A DNA stretch of 8,134 nt from CAZAGT01 sp964484515 (GTDB taxonomy: Bacteria > Desulfobacterota > DSM-4660 > Desulfatiglandales > HGW-15), in the NCBI GenBank assembly GCA_964484515.1, contig CAZAGT010000234.1, forward strand, positions 1 to 8,134. Direction: 5' to 3'. Made by a program: the position numbers and the translations under genes. Below are positions 1 to 5,140 of this stretch, piece by piece (positions within the stretch are counted from its first letter, which is position 1; the number at the start of each line of letters is the position of its first letter). The notes beneath the pieces were generated by a model, which had not been told where the DNA came from, ran no database searches, and saw only the letters and a list, made by a program, of their open reading frames with translations.

Positions 1-325
1 CTGCATCATAGTTGTCAGGACCGATATCCATGATTTTGAGCGGCTGCGTGATCCCCGCGTTATTGACAAGGATATCCACCTTGCCCCACTTGGCAATCAG
101 TTCATCAACCACCTTTTGGCACGCCGCCTTGTCCGTCACATCGCAGGCCATACCCACATGCTGTGAACCAATATCAGCGGCCGCAGCCTTGGCTTCATCT
201 TCACTGAGATCCAGGATGGCCACCGTGGCACCGTGTTCTGCGAGCAAACGCGCTGTTGCCTTGCCGATGCCGCGCGGAGATGCCCCGCCGGTAATAATGG
301 CAAACCTTCCTTCAAGAAGTCCCAT
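1..325 (-). CDS. Short-chain dehydrogenase/reductase (SDR), N-terminal part, cut by window edge
   Basis: Partial gene: 108 codons are visible and the C-terminal half, with the catalytic Ser-Tyr-x-x-x-Lys, lies beyond base 1. The Rossmann-fold signature TGGASPRGIG is at residues 12-21, the acidic residue ending strand 2 (ILDL, Asp39) suggests NAD(H) rather than NADP(H), CDVTD is at 61-65 and the structural NNAG motif at 88-91. All are standard for classical SDRs of about 250 residues that oxidise or reduce a hydroxyl/keto group on a small molecule. The ATG at 325 is chosen because GGAGG (331-335) precedes it at good spacing. It is the last visible gene of the regulator-transketolase operon, 83 bases after the transketolase C subunit, so its substrate is probably a sugar, polyol or keto-sugar of the same pathway. 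The substrate cannot be read from this fragment. Confidence 0.93.
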   Translation of the reverse strand, partial: MGLLEGRFAIITGGASPRGIGKATARLLAEHGATVAILDLSEDEAKAAAADIGSQHVGMACDVTDKAACQKVVDELIAKWGKVDILVNNAGITQPLKIMDIGPDNYDA

Positions 326-408
326 GAGTTCCTCCAAAATGCGAATTGCCTCGATCTTGTTTTCCTAGATGACTGCTCGCTGAGACGGGCAGCCCCAATA
401 CACGATAT

Positions 409-1407
409 TCAGCGGTACCATTCTTTGATCTTTTTGACGACAGCCGTTGACGAGATGCCGTAGCGGTCGTGAAGCGTCGGCAATGCGCCTGCATCAAGGA
501 AGGCGTCCGGCAAGGCGATTTGTCGGAAAGTCGGTGTCACGGCGCTGCGCAGCAACTCGCCTGCCACCGCTTCTCCGAGGCCGCCGACGATGCTGTGATT
601 TTCCGCCACCACAACAAGACGACCCGGTTTGCTGCTGGCTTTGACGATGGTCTCCCGGTCTAAGGGCTTAATGGTCGGGCTGTGCAGCACCGCGGCATTG
701 ATGCCATCCTGTTGCAGCGTCTTGGCGGCCTCGAGGGCGCGCATGCTCATGAGTCCGGTGGAGATGAACAAAATGTCATCACCGTCACGCAGAAACTTTG
801 CCTTGCCGAGTTCAAAGCGGTAATCATATTCATCCAGTACAAGGGGAACGTTGCCGCGCAGCAGCCGCATGTAGACGGGGCCTGCGAAATCGGCGATCTG
901 CGGCACCGCTTGCTCAATCTCCAGCGCGTCACAGGGATCGATCACAGCCGTGTTGGGCATGGTACGAAACAGCGCCAGATCTTCGGTAGCCTGGTGGCTT
1001 GGGCCGTATCCGGTAGTGAGGCCGGGAAGTGCGCAGACGATCTTCACGTTGAGGTTATCCTCGGCGATCGTCTGGTGTATGAATTCGAAAGCCCGCCGCG
1101 AAGCGAAAACTGCATAGGTTGTCACGAAGGGAGTAAAACCTTCGTGGGCAAACCCCGAGGCTGCGCCCATCAGCAGTTGCTCGGCCATGCCCATCTGATA
1201 AAAGCGATCAGGAAAGGCTTGGGCGAAGATGTGTAGGTCGGTGTATTTCGCGAGGTCGCCGGTCATGCCGATGATGTCCGGCCGCGTTCGCGCCAATTGT
1301 GTGAGAGCATGGCCGAAGGGTGCAGGCTGGGTACGCTGCCCCTCGCCGGCAATCGAGGCGATCATCGCCGAAGTTTTTAGGCGTAGTTTAGTGACGGCAT
1401 CGTTCAT
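409..1407 (-). CDS. Transketolase, C-terminal subunit (split transketolase)
   Basis: The 332-residue product matches the pyrimidine-binding plus C-terminal domains of a two-gene transketolase. It should pair with the neighbouring N-terminal subunit to move a two-carbon ketol unit using thiamine diphosphate in the cytoplasm. GMAEQ at residues 73-77 carries the conserved Glu (76) that activates the cofactor. The substrate-facing loop reads GYGPSHQATED (133-143), followed by FRTMPN. The C-terminal domain has VVVAENHSIVGGLGEA, typical of the family. In ordinary split transketolases the loop reads GEDG(A/P)(S/T)HQ; here the acidic pair is absent, which hints at an unusual sugar. A start 14 codons upstream (1449) is possible, but the ATG at 1407 has a strong GGGAGGAA ribosome site (1411-1418) and overlaps the upstream stop as ATGA, implying translational coupling. 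The 1-deoxy-xylulose-phosphate synthase and pyruvate dehydrogenase E1-beta relatives are less likely given the split partner. Confidence 0.93.
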   Translation of the reverse strand: MNDAVTKLRLKTSAMIASIAGEGQRTQPAPFGHALTQLARTRPDIIGMTGDLAKYTDLHIFAQAFPDRFYQMGMAEQLLMGAASGFAHEGFTPFVTTYAVFASRRAFEFIHQTIAEDNLNVKIVCALPGLTTGYGPSHQATEDLALFRTMPNTAVIDPCDALEIEQAVPQIADFAGPVYMRLLRGNVPLVLDEYDYRFELGKAKFLRDGDDILFISTGLMSMRALEAAKTLQQDGINAAVLHSPTIKPLDRETIVKASSKPGRLVVVAENHSIVGGLGEAVAGELLRSAVTPTFRQIALPDAFLDAGALPTLHDRYGISSTAVVKKIKEWYR

Positions 1408-2249
1408 GCGTTCCTCCCGGCTTCCAGTGCTTCGAGCGCGAGCTGCCACTCATGCTCATTAACACGGGTGAAATGGTTCCTTTCGCGGTTTTCAAGGAAA
1501 GGGACACCGCAGCCCAAGCGGGTGTCGCAGATGATCATGCGTGGACACGGTTCTGGGTAGTTACGGGCGGCGTCGAAGGCTTTGATCACTGCGCTGAGGT
1601 CATTGCCATCAATGCGCTGGCTGAACCAACCGAAGGCTTCCATCTTGTCGGCCAGCGGTTCGAAGGCCATAACCTGGGTGGAAGGACCGTCCGCCTGTTG
1701 GTTGTTTACATCGACAATGGCAATCAGGTTGTCGAGCTTCCAATGGGCAGCGGACATTAGTGCTTCCCAGACAGAACCCTCATCCAGTTCTCCGTCTGAG
1801 AACAAGGTATATACAAAAGCATCCGACCGCTTACGCTTCAGGCCAAGCCCTCGTCCCACCGCAATGGCAAGGCCCTGACCGAGAGATCCTCCCGACATCT
1901 CCATCCCAGGCGTGTAGCTGGCCATCCCCGACATAGGCAGCCTGCTATCGTCACTACCATAGGTTTCAAGCTCCTCCTGCGGAACGATACCTGCCTCAAT
2001 CAGTGCAGCGTACAAGGCAATCGCGTAGTGGCCGTTCGATAGTAAAAAACGATCGCGCCCCTCCCAATCAGGGTCGTCGGCCCGGTAGTTCATTGAATGA
2101 AAATACGCGACCGCCAGCACATCAGCGATATCGAGTGCTTGACCGATGTAGCCCTGACCTTGCACCTCGCCCATCAACAATGCGTTCCGGCGGATATGAT
2201 AGGCTCGCTCGGAAAGCTCGGTGCGGATACTTGTTTCACAGTGGTTCAT
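1404..2249 (-). CDS. Transketolase, N-terminal (thiamine-diphosphate binding) subunit
   Basis: The 281-residue product is the pyrophosphate-binding half of a split transketolase. LSNGHYAIALYAAL (residues 70-83) holds the conserved active-site His74. SDGELDEG (151-158) with VNNQ (181-184) about 30 residues later forms the thiamine-diphosphate/metal motif, with Ser in place of the usual first Gly of GDG. MSGGSLGQGLAIAVG (118-132) is a family hallmark. Where typical members have an SRLPGHPE-like segment, this one reads SRLPMSGMASYTPGME (102-117), so the His of GHP, which contacts the donor ketose in classical transketolases, is not present at that place. The start at 2249 is preceded by AAAGGAGAG (2254-2262), lying in the 14 bases after the regulator stop. 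The gene end overlaps the C subunit by four bases. Dedicated split transketolases are known from apulose-4-phosphate (AptAB) and sulfoglycolytic (SqwGH) pathways; the actual substrate here is unknown. Confidence 0.93.
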   Translation of the reverse strand: MNHCETSIRTELSERAYHIRRNALLMGEVQGQGYIGQALDIADVLAVAYFHSMNYRADDPDWEGRDRFLLSNGHYAIALYAALIEAGIVPQEELETYGSDDSRLPMSGMASYTPGMEMSGGSLGQGLAIAVGRGLGLKRKRSDAFVYTLFSDGELDEGSVWEALMSAAHWKLDNLIAIVDVNNQQADGPSTQVMAFEPLADKMEAFGWFSQRIDGNDLSAVIKAFDAARNYPEPCPRMIICDTRLGCGVPFLENRERNHFTRVNEHEWQLALEALEAGRNA

Positions 2250-2263
2250 TTGGCTCTCCTTTG

Positions 2264-3001
2264 TTAGGTTTGGCTCATCACCGGAGCAGCTTCAGAGTGT
2301 ACCGCTTCCAAACCGTGTTTCCAGGCTTCAAAGCTCCCTTGAATCACTTCCCGCAGTTTAGGCTTATTTTGCTGGCAAAACGCTTCCAAGATCTTCTTAT
2401 GGTCGCGCAAGGCGATTTCGGGATGGTGCTTGACGGAATAGCCGATCGAAGCCTTGAATAATTCCATGATGGTTTCACCCACTCGGATGACCAGTGGGTT
2501 GTGGGTGCTACGTAAAATTTCCATGTGGAAAGCGAGATCTTCTATTACGGTCTGCCGGTTTTCGGCGATCGCCAGCTCCAAATCCTCGACCGTAGAAGCA
2601 ATACGGGAGATGTCCTCTGAAGTGGCTCGATCCATGGCCATAACGGTGTAGGCCTCTTCGAACATCATCCGGAAATCAATGATCTCCTGAATTGCCCCCC
2701 TTGCCAAAAGCAACTGATAGATGAGGGGGGCTATCGCGCCGCCACTTATATTTTCGCTGATTCTCGTGCCCCGACCCCGCTGCACATCAACCACCCCTTG
2801 GGCCTGCAGCATTTTTATGGCCTCCCGGACACTGGTTTTACTCACCCCTAGATTGGCGACCAGTTCCGTTTCGGTGGGCAAGTAGTCACCAGGTCTCAGT
2901 TCCTGGGCCAAAATTGCCTCCTTGATACGCTCAATGACCAGATCCACAACAGAACTCTGGCCAACCGGGGTAGTCAGGGAAGTTTTCCTTTTGGCCTTCA
3001 T
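2264..3001 (-). CDS. GntR-family transcriptional regulator with FCD ligand domain
   Basis: This is a 245-residue DNA-binding regulator of the FadR subfamily of GntR. The winged helix-turn-helix spans about residues 15-82: LRPGDYLPTETELVANLGVS is followed by the recognition segment KTSVREAIKMLQAQG and the wing VDVQRGRGT. The all-helical FCD domain covers about 100-235. It includes DLAFH (155-159), RDH (199-201) and AWKHG (226-230), a pattern of Asp and His residues fitting the metal-binding FCD class that senses small carboxylates or sugar acids. The start at 3001 has AAGGA nine bases upstream. It heads the operon and its stop is only 14 bases from the transketolase N subunit, so it probably controls its own operon, releasing DNA when a pathway intermediate binds. 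The inverted repeats at 3080-3136 are its likely operators. Confidence 0.95.
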   Translation of the reverse strand: MKAKRKTSLTTPVGQSSVVDLVIERIKEAILAQELRPGDYLPTETELVANLGVSKTSVREAIKMLQAQGVVDVQRGRGTRISENISGGAIAPLIYQLLLARGAIQEIIDFRMMFEEAYTVMAMDRATSEDISRIASTVEDLELAIAENRQTVIEDLAFHMEILRSTHNPLVIRVGETIMELFKASIGYSVKHHPEIALRDHKKILEAFCQQNKPKLREVIQGSFEAWKHGLEAVHSEAAPVMSQT

Positions 3002-3079
3002 GGGCAGGCGTCCTTAACGTCTTTCTAAAAATATGTTTGATTTTGGAGAGACTTTTCCGACGGGTTGCGCCATCCTGAC

Positions 3080-3136
3080 GATGATAAAATCATCAAAGTT
3101 GACGATACATCATATGTATTATGTATGATGATCATA
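3080..3136. promoter_or_regulatory. Cluster of AT-rich inverted repeats, probable operator/promoter of the gntR-transketolase operon
   Basis: Several dyads lie 80-135 bases upstream of the regulator start: GATGAT-AAA-ATCATC (3080-3094), ATACAT-CAT-ATGTAT (3105-3119), CATCATA and TATGATG separated by nine bases (3108-3130), and TATGAT-G-ATCATA (3124-3136). On the minus strand a perfect TTGACA (3155-3150) and TATGAT (3136-3131) are present but only 13 bases apart, so I do not assign exact promoter boxes. Short AT-rich palindromes next to their own gene are typical GntR/FadR-type operators. The assignment to this regulator is inferred from position. Confidence 0.6.
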
Positions 3137-3240
3137 TCAAACGATCTTCTGTCAAGAAAAGAATTGATGGGCTATCAGTTTTTTTGCTAAACCTACACCT
3201 AGAATAACAAAATCTATCATATTCTCAATAAGTTAGATTT

Positions 3241-3458
3241 CAATTTGCACGCATTCGGCTGGACGAGTCGCTGGAGGACACGCCGGTGGTTTTGGTCCAC
3301 GAGCCGCGCCAGTGCGGCAAAGCCACCTTGGCCCGTGTGGCCGATGACGCGCGGGATATGAATACATCACCTTTGACTGGAATGTTCAACCGGCCGCAGC
3401 CAAGGCCGATCCGGTGACGTTTGTACCAGACCTGCCGAAAAGAACCGCTCTAGATTAG
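3241..3458 (+). pseudogene. Remnant of a DUF4143-type (AAA_14) ATPase, frameshifted, N-terminal part only
   Basis: Reading 3241 onward gives RLDESLEDTPVVLVHEPRQC followed by GKATLARVADDARD. This resembles the start of AAA_14/DUF4143 ATPases, whose P-loop normally reads GPRQCGKTTLA. Here the first Gly is Glu and the Thr of GKT is Ala, so the Walker A is broken. Near 3354 the similarity moves to another frame, GYEYITFDWNVQPAAAKADP continuing to 3458, where TAG ends it. That gives the expected order of P-loop, then the strand with ITFD, then the ADPVTFV segment. There is no start codon: the first frame meets TAA at 3229-3231. The rest of the roughly 400-residue protein, including Walker B and the DUF4143 domain, is absent. 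These ATPases are often found in variable chromosomal regions; this copy is dead. Confidence 0.7.
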
Positions 3459-3730
3459 TCGCAACGGGTTTCGGGCCTGTTTCTCACACTGAAATCGGCT
3501 GTTGACCGGGACCACCGGCCGGGGCGCTGCCGATCGGAAGTGATCGCGTGCCCCCGCATCACGATTCGTTTCCCGGGAGGTGATCGAGACAGGTTGGCAG
3601 GTTGCAGGAAGCGTGACGCTCGTTTCCGCTCGACCCGCGGGTCTGTGAGACCAGGAGACGGCGCGCCGCCTTTGGATTGCGCCAAGGTCGTCTTGCTACA
3701 CTGGCGGGGCCCTATCAAGGCCAAGGCCGG
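3455..3730 (-). pseudogene. Second DUF4143-type ATPase P-loop remnant, opposite orientation
   Basis: On the minus strand, reading from about 3730, the frame gives ALIGPRQCSKTTLAQ, a near-perfect AAA_14/DUF4143 P-loop except that the invariant Gly before Lys is Ser. The frame stays open to TAA at 3455-3457, but after the P-loop I recognise no family sequence, and only a TTG (3724) is available as start, directly after a TAA at 3731-3733. The 36 bases at 3712-3677 (minus) match 26 of 36 positions of the plus-strand P-loop at 3301-3336, so the two pieces come from related genes placed in opposite orientation. Most likely a truncated, decayed gene fragment; the extent beyond the P-loop is uncertain. 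Confidence 0.5.
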
Positions 3731-3734
3731 TTAA

Positions 3735-3883
3735 CCGCCAGACGGTCTAGTTGCCTTTGTTGAACCAGTAGCCGAACCACTCCTTTATTGCTTTTGATCC
3801 TTCCCGGTGTTAAACGATAGAGTCATATTTTCACTCTTCGATTAGAGCCACAAATATCGTGAACCTCCTTTAGGTGCGTCCTG
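3735..3883. other. Short non-coding spacer before the SEC-C relic
   Basis: I see no gene here on either strand. It separates the ATPase remnants from the HEAT-like gene and must hold that gene's promoter if the gene has its own. Candidate boxes such as TTGATC (3794-3799) are not convincingly paired with a -10 element, so none is called. Confidence 0.4.
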
Positions 3884-3964
3884 ATGAAGATCGGCCGTTA
3901 AACTCCCTGCCCTTGCGGCAGCGGTAAAGCTAAGGAGAAATCAAGATGGACATCAAAACCTTGA
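3884..3964 (+). pseudogene. SEC-C zinc-binding motif relic interrupted by TAA
   Basis: From the ATG at 3884 the frame reads MKIGR, then TAA (3899-3901), then TPCPCGSGKAKEK, and ends at TGA 3962-3964. The SEC-C motif (from the SecA C-terminus and many stand-alone proteins) usually reads as GRNDPCPCGSGKKYKKCC. Here the Asn position is a stop, the Asp is Thr, and the closing Lys-Lys-Cys-Cys is missing, so no zinc site could form. The AAGGAG in its Lys-Glu codons (3932-3937) is the ribosome binding site of the HEAT-like gene eight bases later, in a different frame. It may be the lost N-terminal domain of that gene or of an older neighbour. The motif match is clear; its history is inference. Confidence 0.6.
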
Positions 3965-4776
3965 AAGACATGCCTCCATGGGATTGGCCCCCAAACGCCG
4001 ACAGAATTATCCATGGTGTTCTTCTTGATAATCAGGCCGACGCATCAGACCGTCTCCTCGCCGTTCGGCTGGCAGGTGATTCTACGGTGGTCAATGACGA
4101 GCTGGCCGATGCGTTGCTGTCCATCCTGTGTTCCGACAGAGAAACGGATGAACTCCGCGGCCGGGCAGCGATCGCGCTCGGACCGGCCCTCGAGATGGCT
4201 GACATGGATGGGTTTGAGGACGCCGATGACGTGTCGATTACCGAAGAGATGTTCGGCAAGATCAAGGAAACGTTTCACCGGCTATACATGGATACAAGCG
4301 TTCCGAAGGAGGTGCGCCGCCGCGCCTTGGAGGCGTCGGTGCGCGCCCCCCAAGACTGGAACCAAGATGCCGTGCGTGATGCCTATGCCGGCGATGATGA
4401 GGATTGGAAGCTGACCGCGGTCTTCTGCATGCAGTACATTCGCGGATTCAGTAAAGAGATTCTCGAATCGCTGGAAAGCGAAAATCCGGACATTCACTAC
4501 CAGGCCGTCTGCGCGGCGGGCAACGGCGAAATCGATGCGGCCTGGCCGCACATTGCCGGGCTGCTCACTTCTGAAGACACCGATAAGGAACTACTCCTTG
4601 CCGCTATTGAGTCAGCCGTATTTATCCGGCCTCACGAGGCAGCGGATCTCCTCGGAGATCTCCTCAACTCCGACGACGAGGACATCGCCGAGGCCGTCGA
4701 CGAGGCCCTGACTATGACCGGCGAGTACTATAATGACGAGGACGATGAAGATGACGATTACGGCCTCCTCCACTGA
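3946..4776 (+). CDS. Acidic HEAT-repeat-like protein of unknown function
   Basis: The 276-residue product is soluble, with no signal peptide or membrane segment. It is strongly acidic and mostly built of helix pairs resembling HEAT repeats: about 31-62 (SDRLLAVRLAGD, DELADALLSIL), 66-84 (ELRGRAAIALGPAL), 120-145 (PKEVRRRALEASVRAPQDW), 150-180 (DWKLTAVFCMQYIRG), 183-208 (HYQAVCAAGNGEIDAAWPHI) and 214-256 (KELLLAAIESAVFIRP). The N-terminus has the Trp/Pro-rich stretch MPPWDWPP (9-16), and the C-terminus is an Asp/Glu run (263-271) ending GLLH. HEAT arrays act as protein-binding scaffolds, but nothing here names the partner. The ATG at 3946 has AAGGAG eight bases upstream. The gene appears single, 364 bases ahead of selB, and follows a broken SEC-C motif in another frame. 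I have the impression of similar proteins in sulfate-reducing Desulfobacterota, from memory only. Confidence 0.85.
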   Translation: MDIKTLKDMPPWDWPPNADRIIHGVLLDNQADASDRLLAVRLAGDSTVVNDELADALLSILCSDRETDELRGRAAIALGPALEMADMDGFEDADDVSITEEMFGKIKETFHRLYMDTSVPKEVRRRALEASVRAPQDWNQDAVRDAYAGDDEDWKLTAVFCMQYIRGFSKEILESLESENPDIHYQAVCAAGNGEIDAAWPHIAGLLTSEDTDKELLLAAIESAVFIRPHEAADLLGDLLNSDDEDIAEAVDEALTMTGEYYNDEDDEDDDYGLLH

Positions 4777-4840
4777 GCGCAAACGGGCGCACACGTGAAT
4801 CGGTCATGATCAAAAAGAAGAAGAGTAAAGGAACCCCAAC

Positions 4841-4930
4841 ATGCAGTTGCGGATAAATGCCCGGAAACGGCGGCTGATGGAGATCTTGGATAGCTTGGAC
4901 GGCAAACCGATTGTAAAGAAGCTGTGTTAG
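4841..4930 (+). CDS. Possible small protein, 29 residues
   Basis: An ATG with AAAGGA eight bases upstream opens a 29-codon frame ending in TAG. The product is basic, beginning MQLRINARKRRLMEIL and ending KPIVKKLC, with a short amphipathic helix-like middle. I do not recognise it. The good ribosome site is the only argument for translation; its length is compatible with chance, and it could equally be the decayed end of a former gene. Confidence 0.25.
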   Translation: MQLRINARKRRLMEILDSLDGKPIVKKLC

Positions 4931-5041
4931 GGGGTTCCACTGCAGATCCAACGACGGCGTTTCTTAAAGACATCCCTCACAAATCCCCATTCAACAGAAT
5001 ACGCTTCCATCGACGCCGCGCCACCCCAGTCGGCAATCGGC

Positions 5042-5070
5042 TTGACAGGGTATGTGAATGCCCCTATTTA
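5042..5070 (+). promoter_or_regulatory. Candidate sigma-70-type promoter for selB-yqeC
   Basis: A perfect -35 box TTGACA (5042-5047) is followed after exactly 17 bases by TATTTA (5065-5070), a weak -10 sharing only its first three bases with TATAAT. Transcription from here would leave a leader of roughly 60 bases before the selB ATG. The placement in the gap ahead of selB supports it; the weak -10 keeps confidence modest. Confidence 0.35.
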
Positions 5071-5140
5071 CTTGAAAGACTGACTGAAGAGAGGCTTCTT
5101 GAGGGCTAACTGAAAAGGATTCGGTCAAGGGAATCTGTAG

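Larger units (their letters stand above)
4777..5140. other. Intergenic stretch between the HEAT-like gene and selB
   Basis: No convincing gene fills these 364 bases. I looked for a selenocysteine tRNA (selC), often near selB, and found no long acceptor/extra-arm structure or T-loop on either strand. Two very short frames occur: 16 codons from 4806 (Lys-rich, ending CSCG) and 29 codons from 4841, listed separately. A frame from 4924 to 5109 is open but has no ribosome site and no recognisable sequence. A possible promoter for selB lies at 5042-5070. Confidence 0.5.

Noticed and set aside
682..1236. Plus-strand 184-codon open frame
   Set aside because: It lies entirely opposite the clear transketolase C subunit and has no recognisable family sequence; it is a complementary-strand shadow.
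1408..1449. Upstream start (1449) adding 14 residues to the transketolase C subunit
   Set aside because: The extra residues lie inside the N-subunit coding region and have no ribosome site, whereas the ATG at 1407 has GGGAGGAA and an ATGA overlap.
3164..3189. TGAT-GGGCT-ATCA followed by a run of seven T, terminator-like on the plus strand
   Set aside because: The stem is only four bases and no plus-strand gene lies upstream to terminate; it is in AT-rich DNA where such patterns arise by chance.
4774..4776. TGA codons ending several genes as possible selenocysteine codons, given selB in the window
   Set aside because: After the TGA of the HEAT-like gene and of yqeC the frame shows no continuing family similarity and no SECIS-like hairpin at the right distance; both proteins end naturally.
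4806..4856. 16-codon frame with Lys run ending CSCG, possibly a second SEC-C trace
   Set aside because: Only Cys-x-Cys-Gly is shared with SEC-C; it is too short to distinguish from chance.
4777..5140. Possible selenocysteine tRNA (selC) beside selB
   Set aside because: No eight-base acceptor stem, long variable arm, UCA anticodon loop or TTCGA-type T-loop could be found on either strand.
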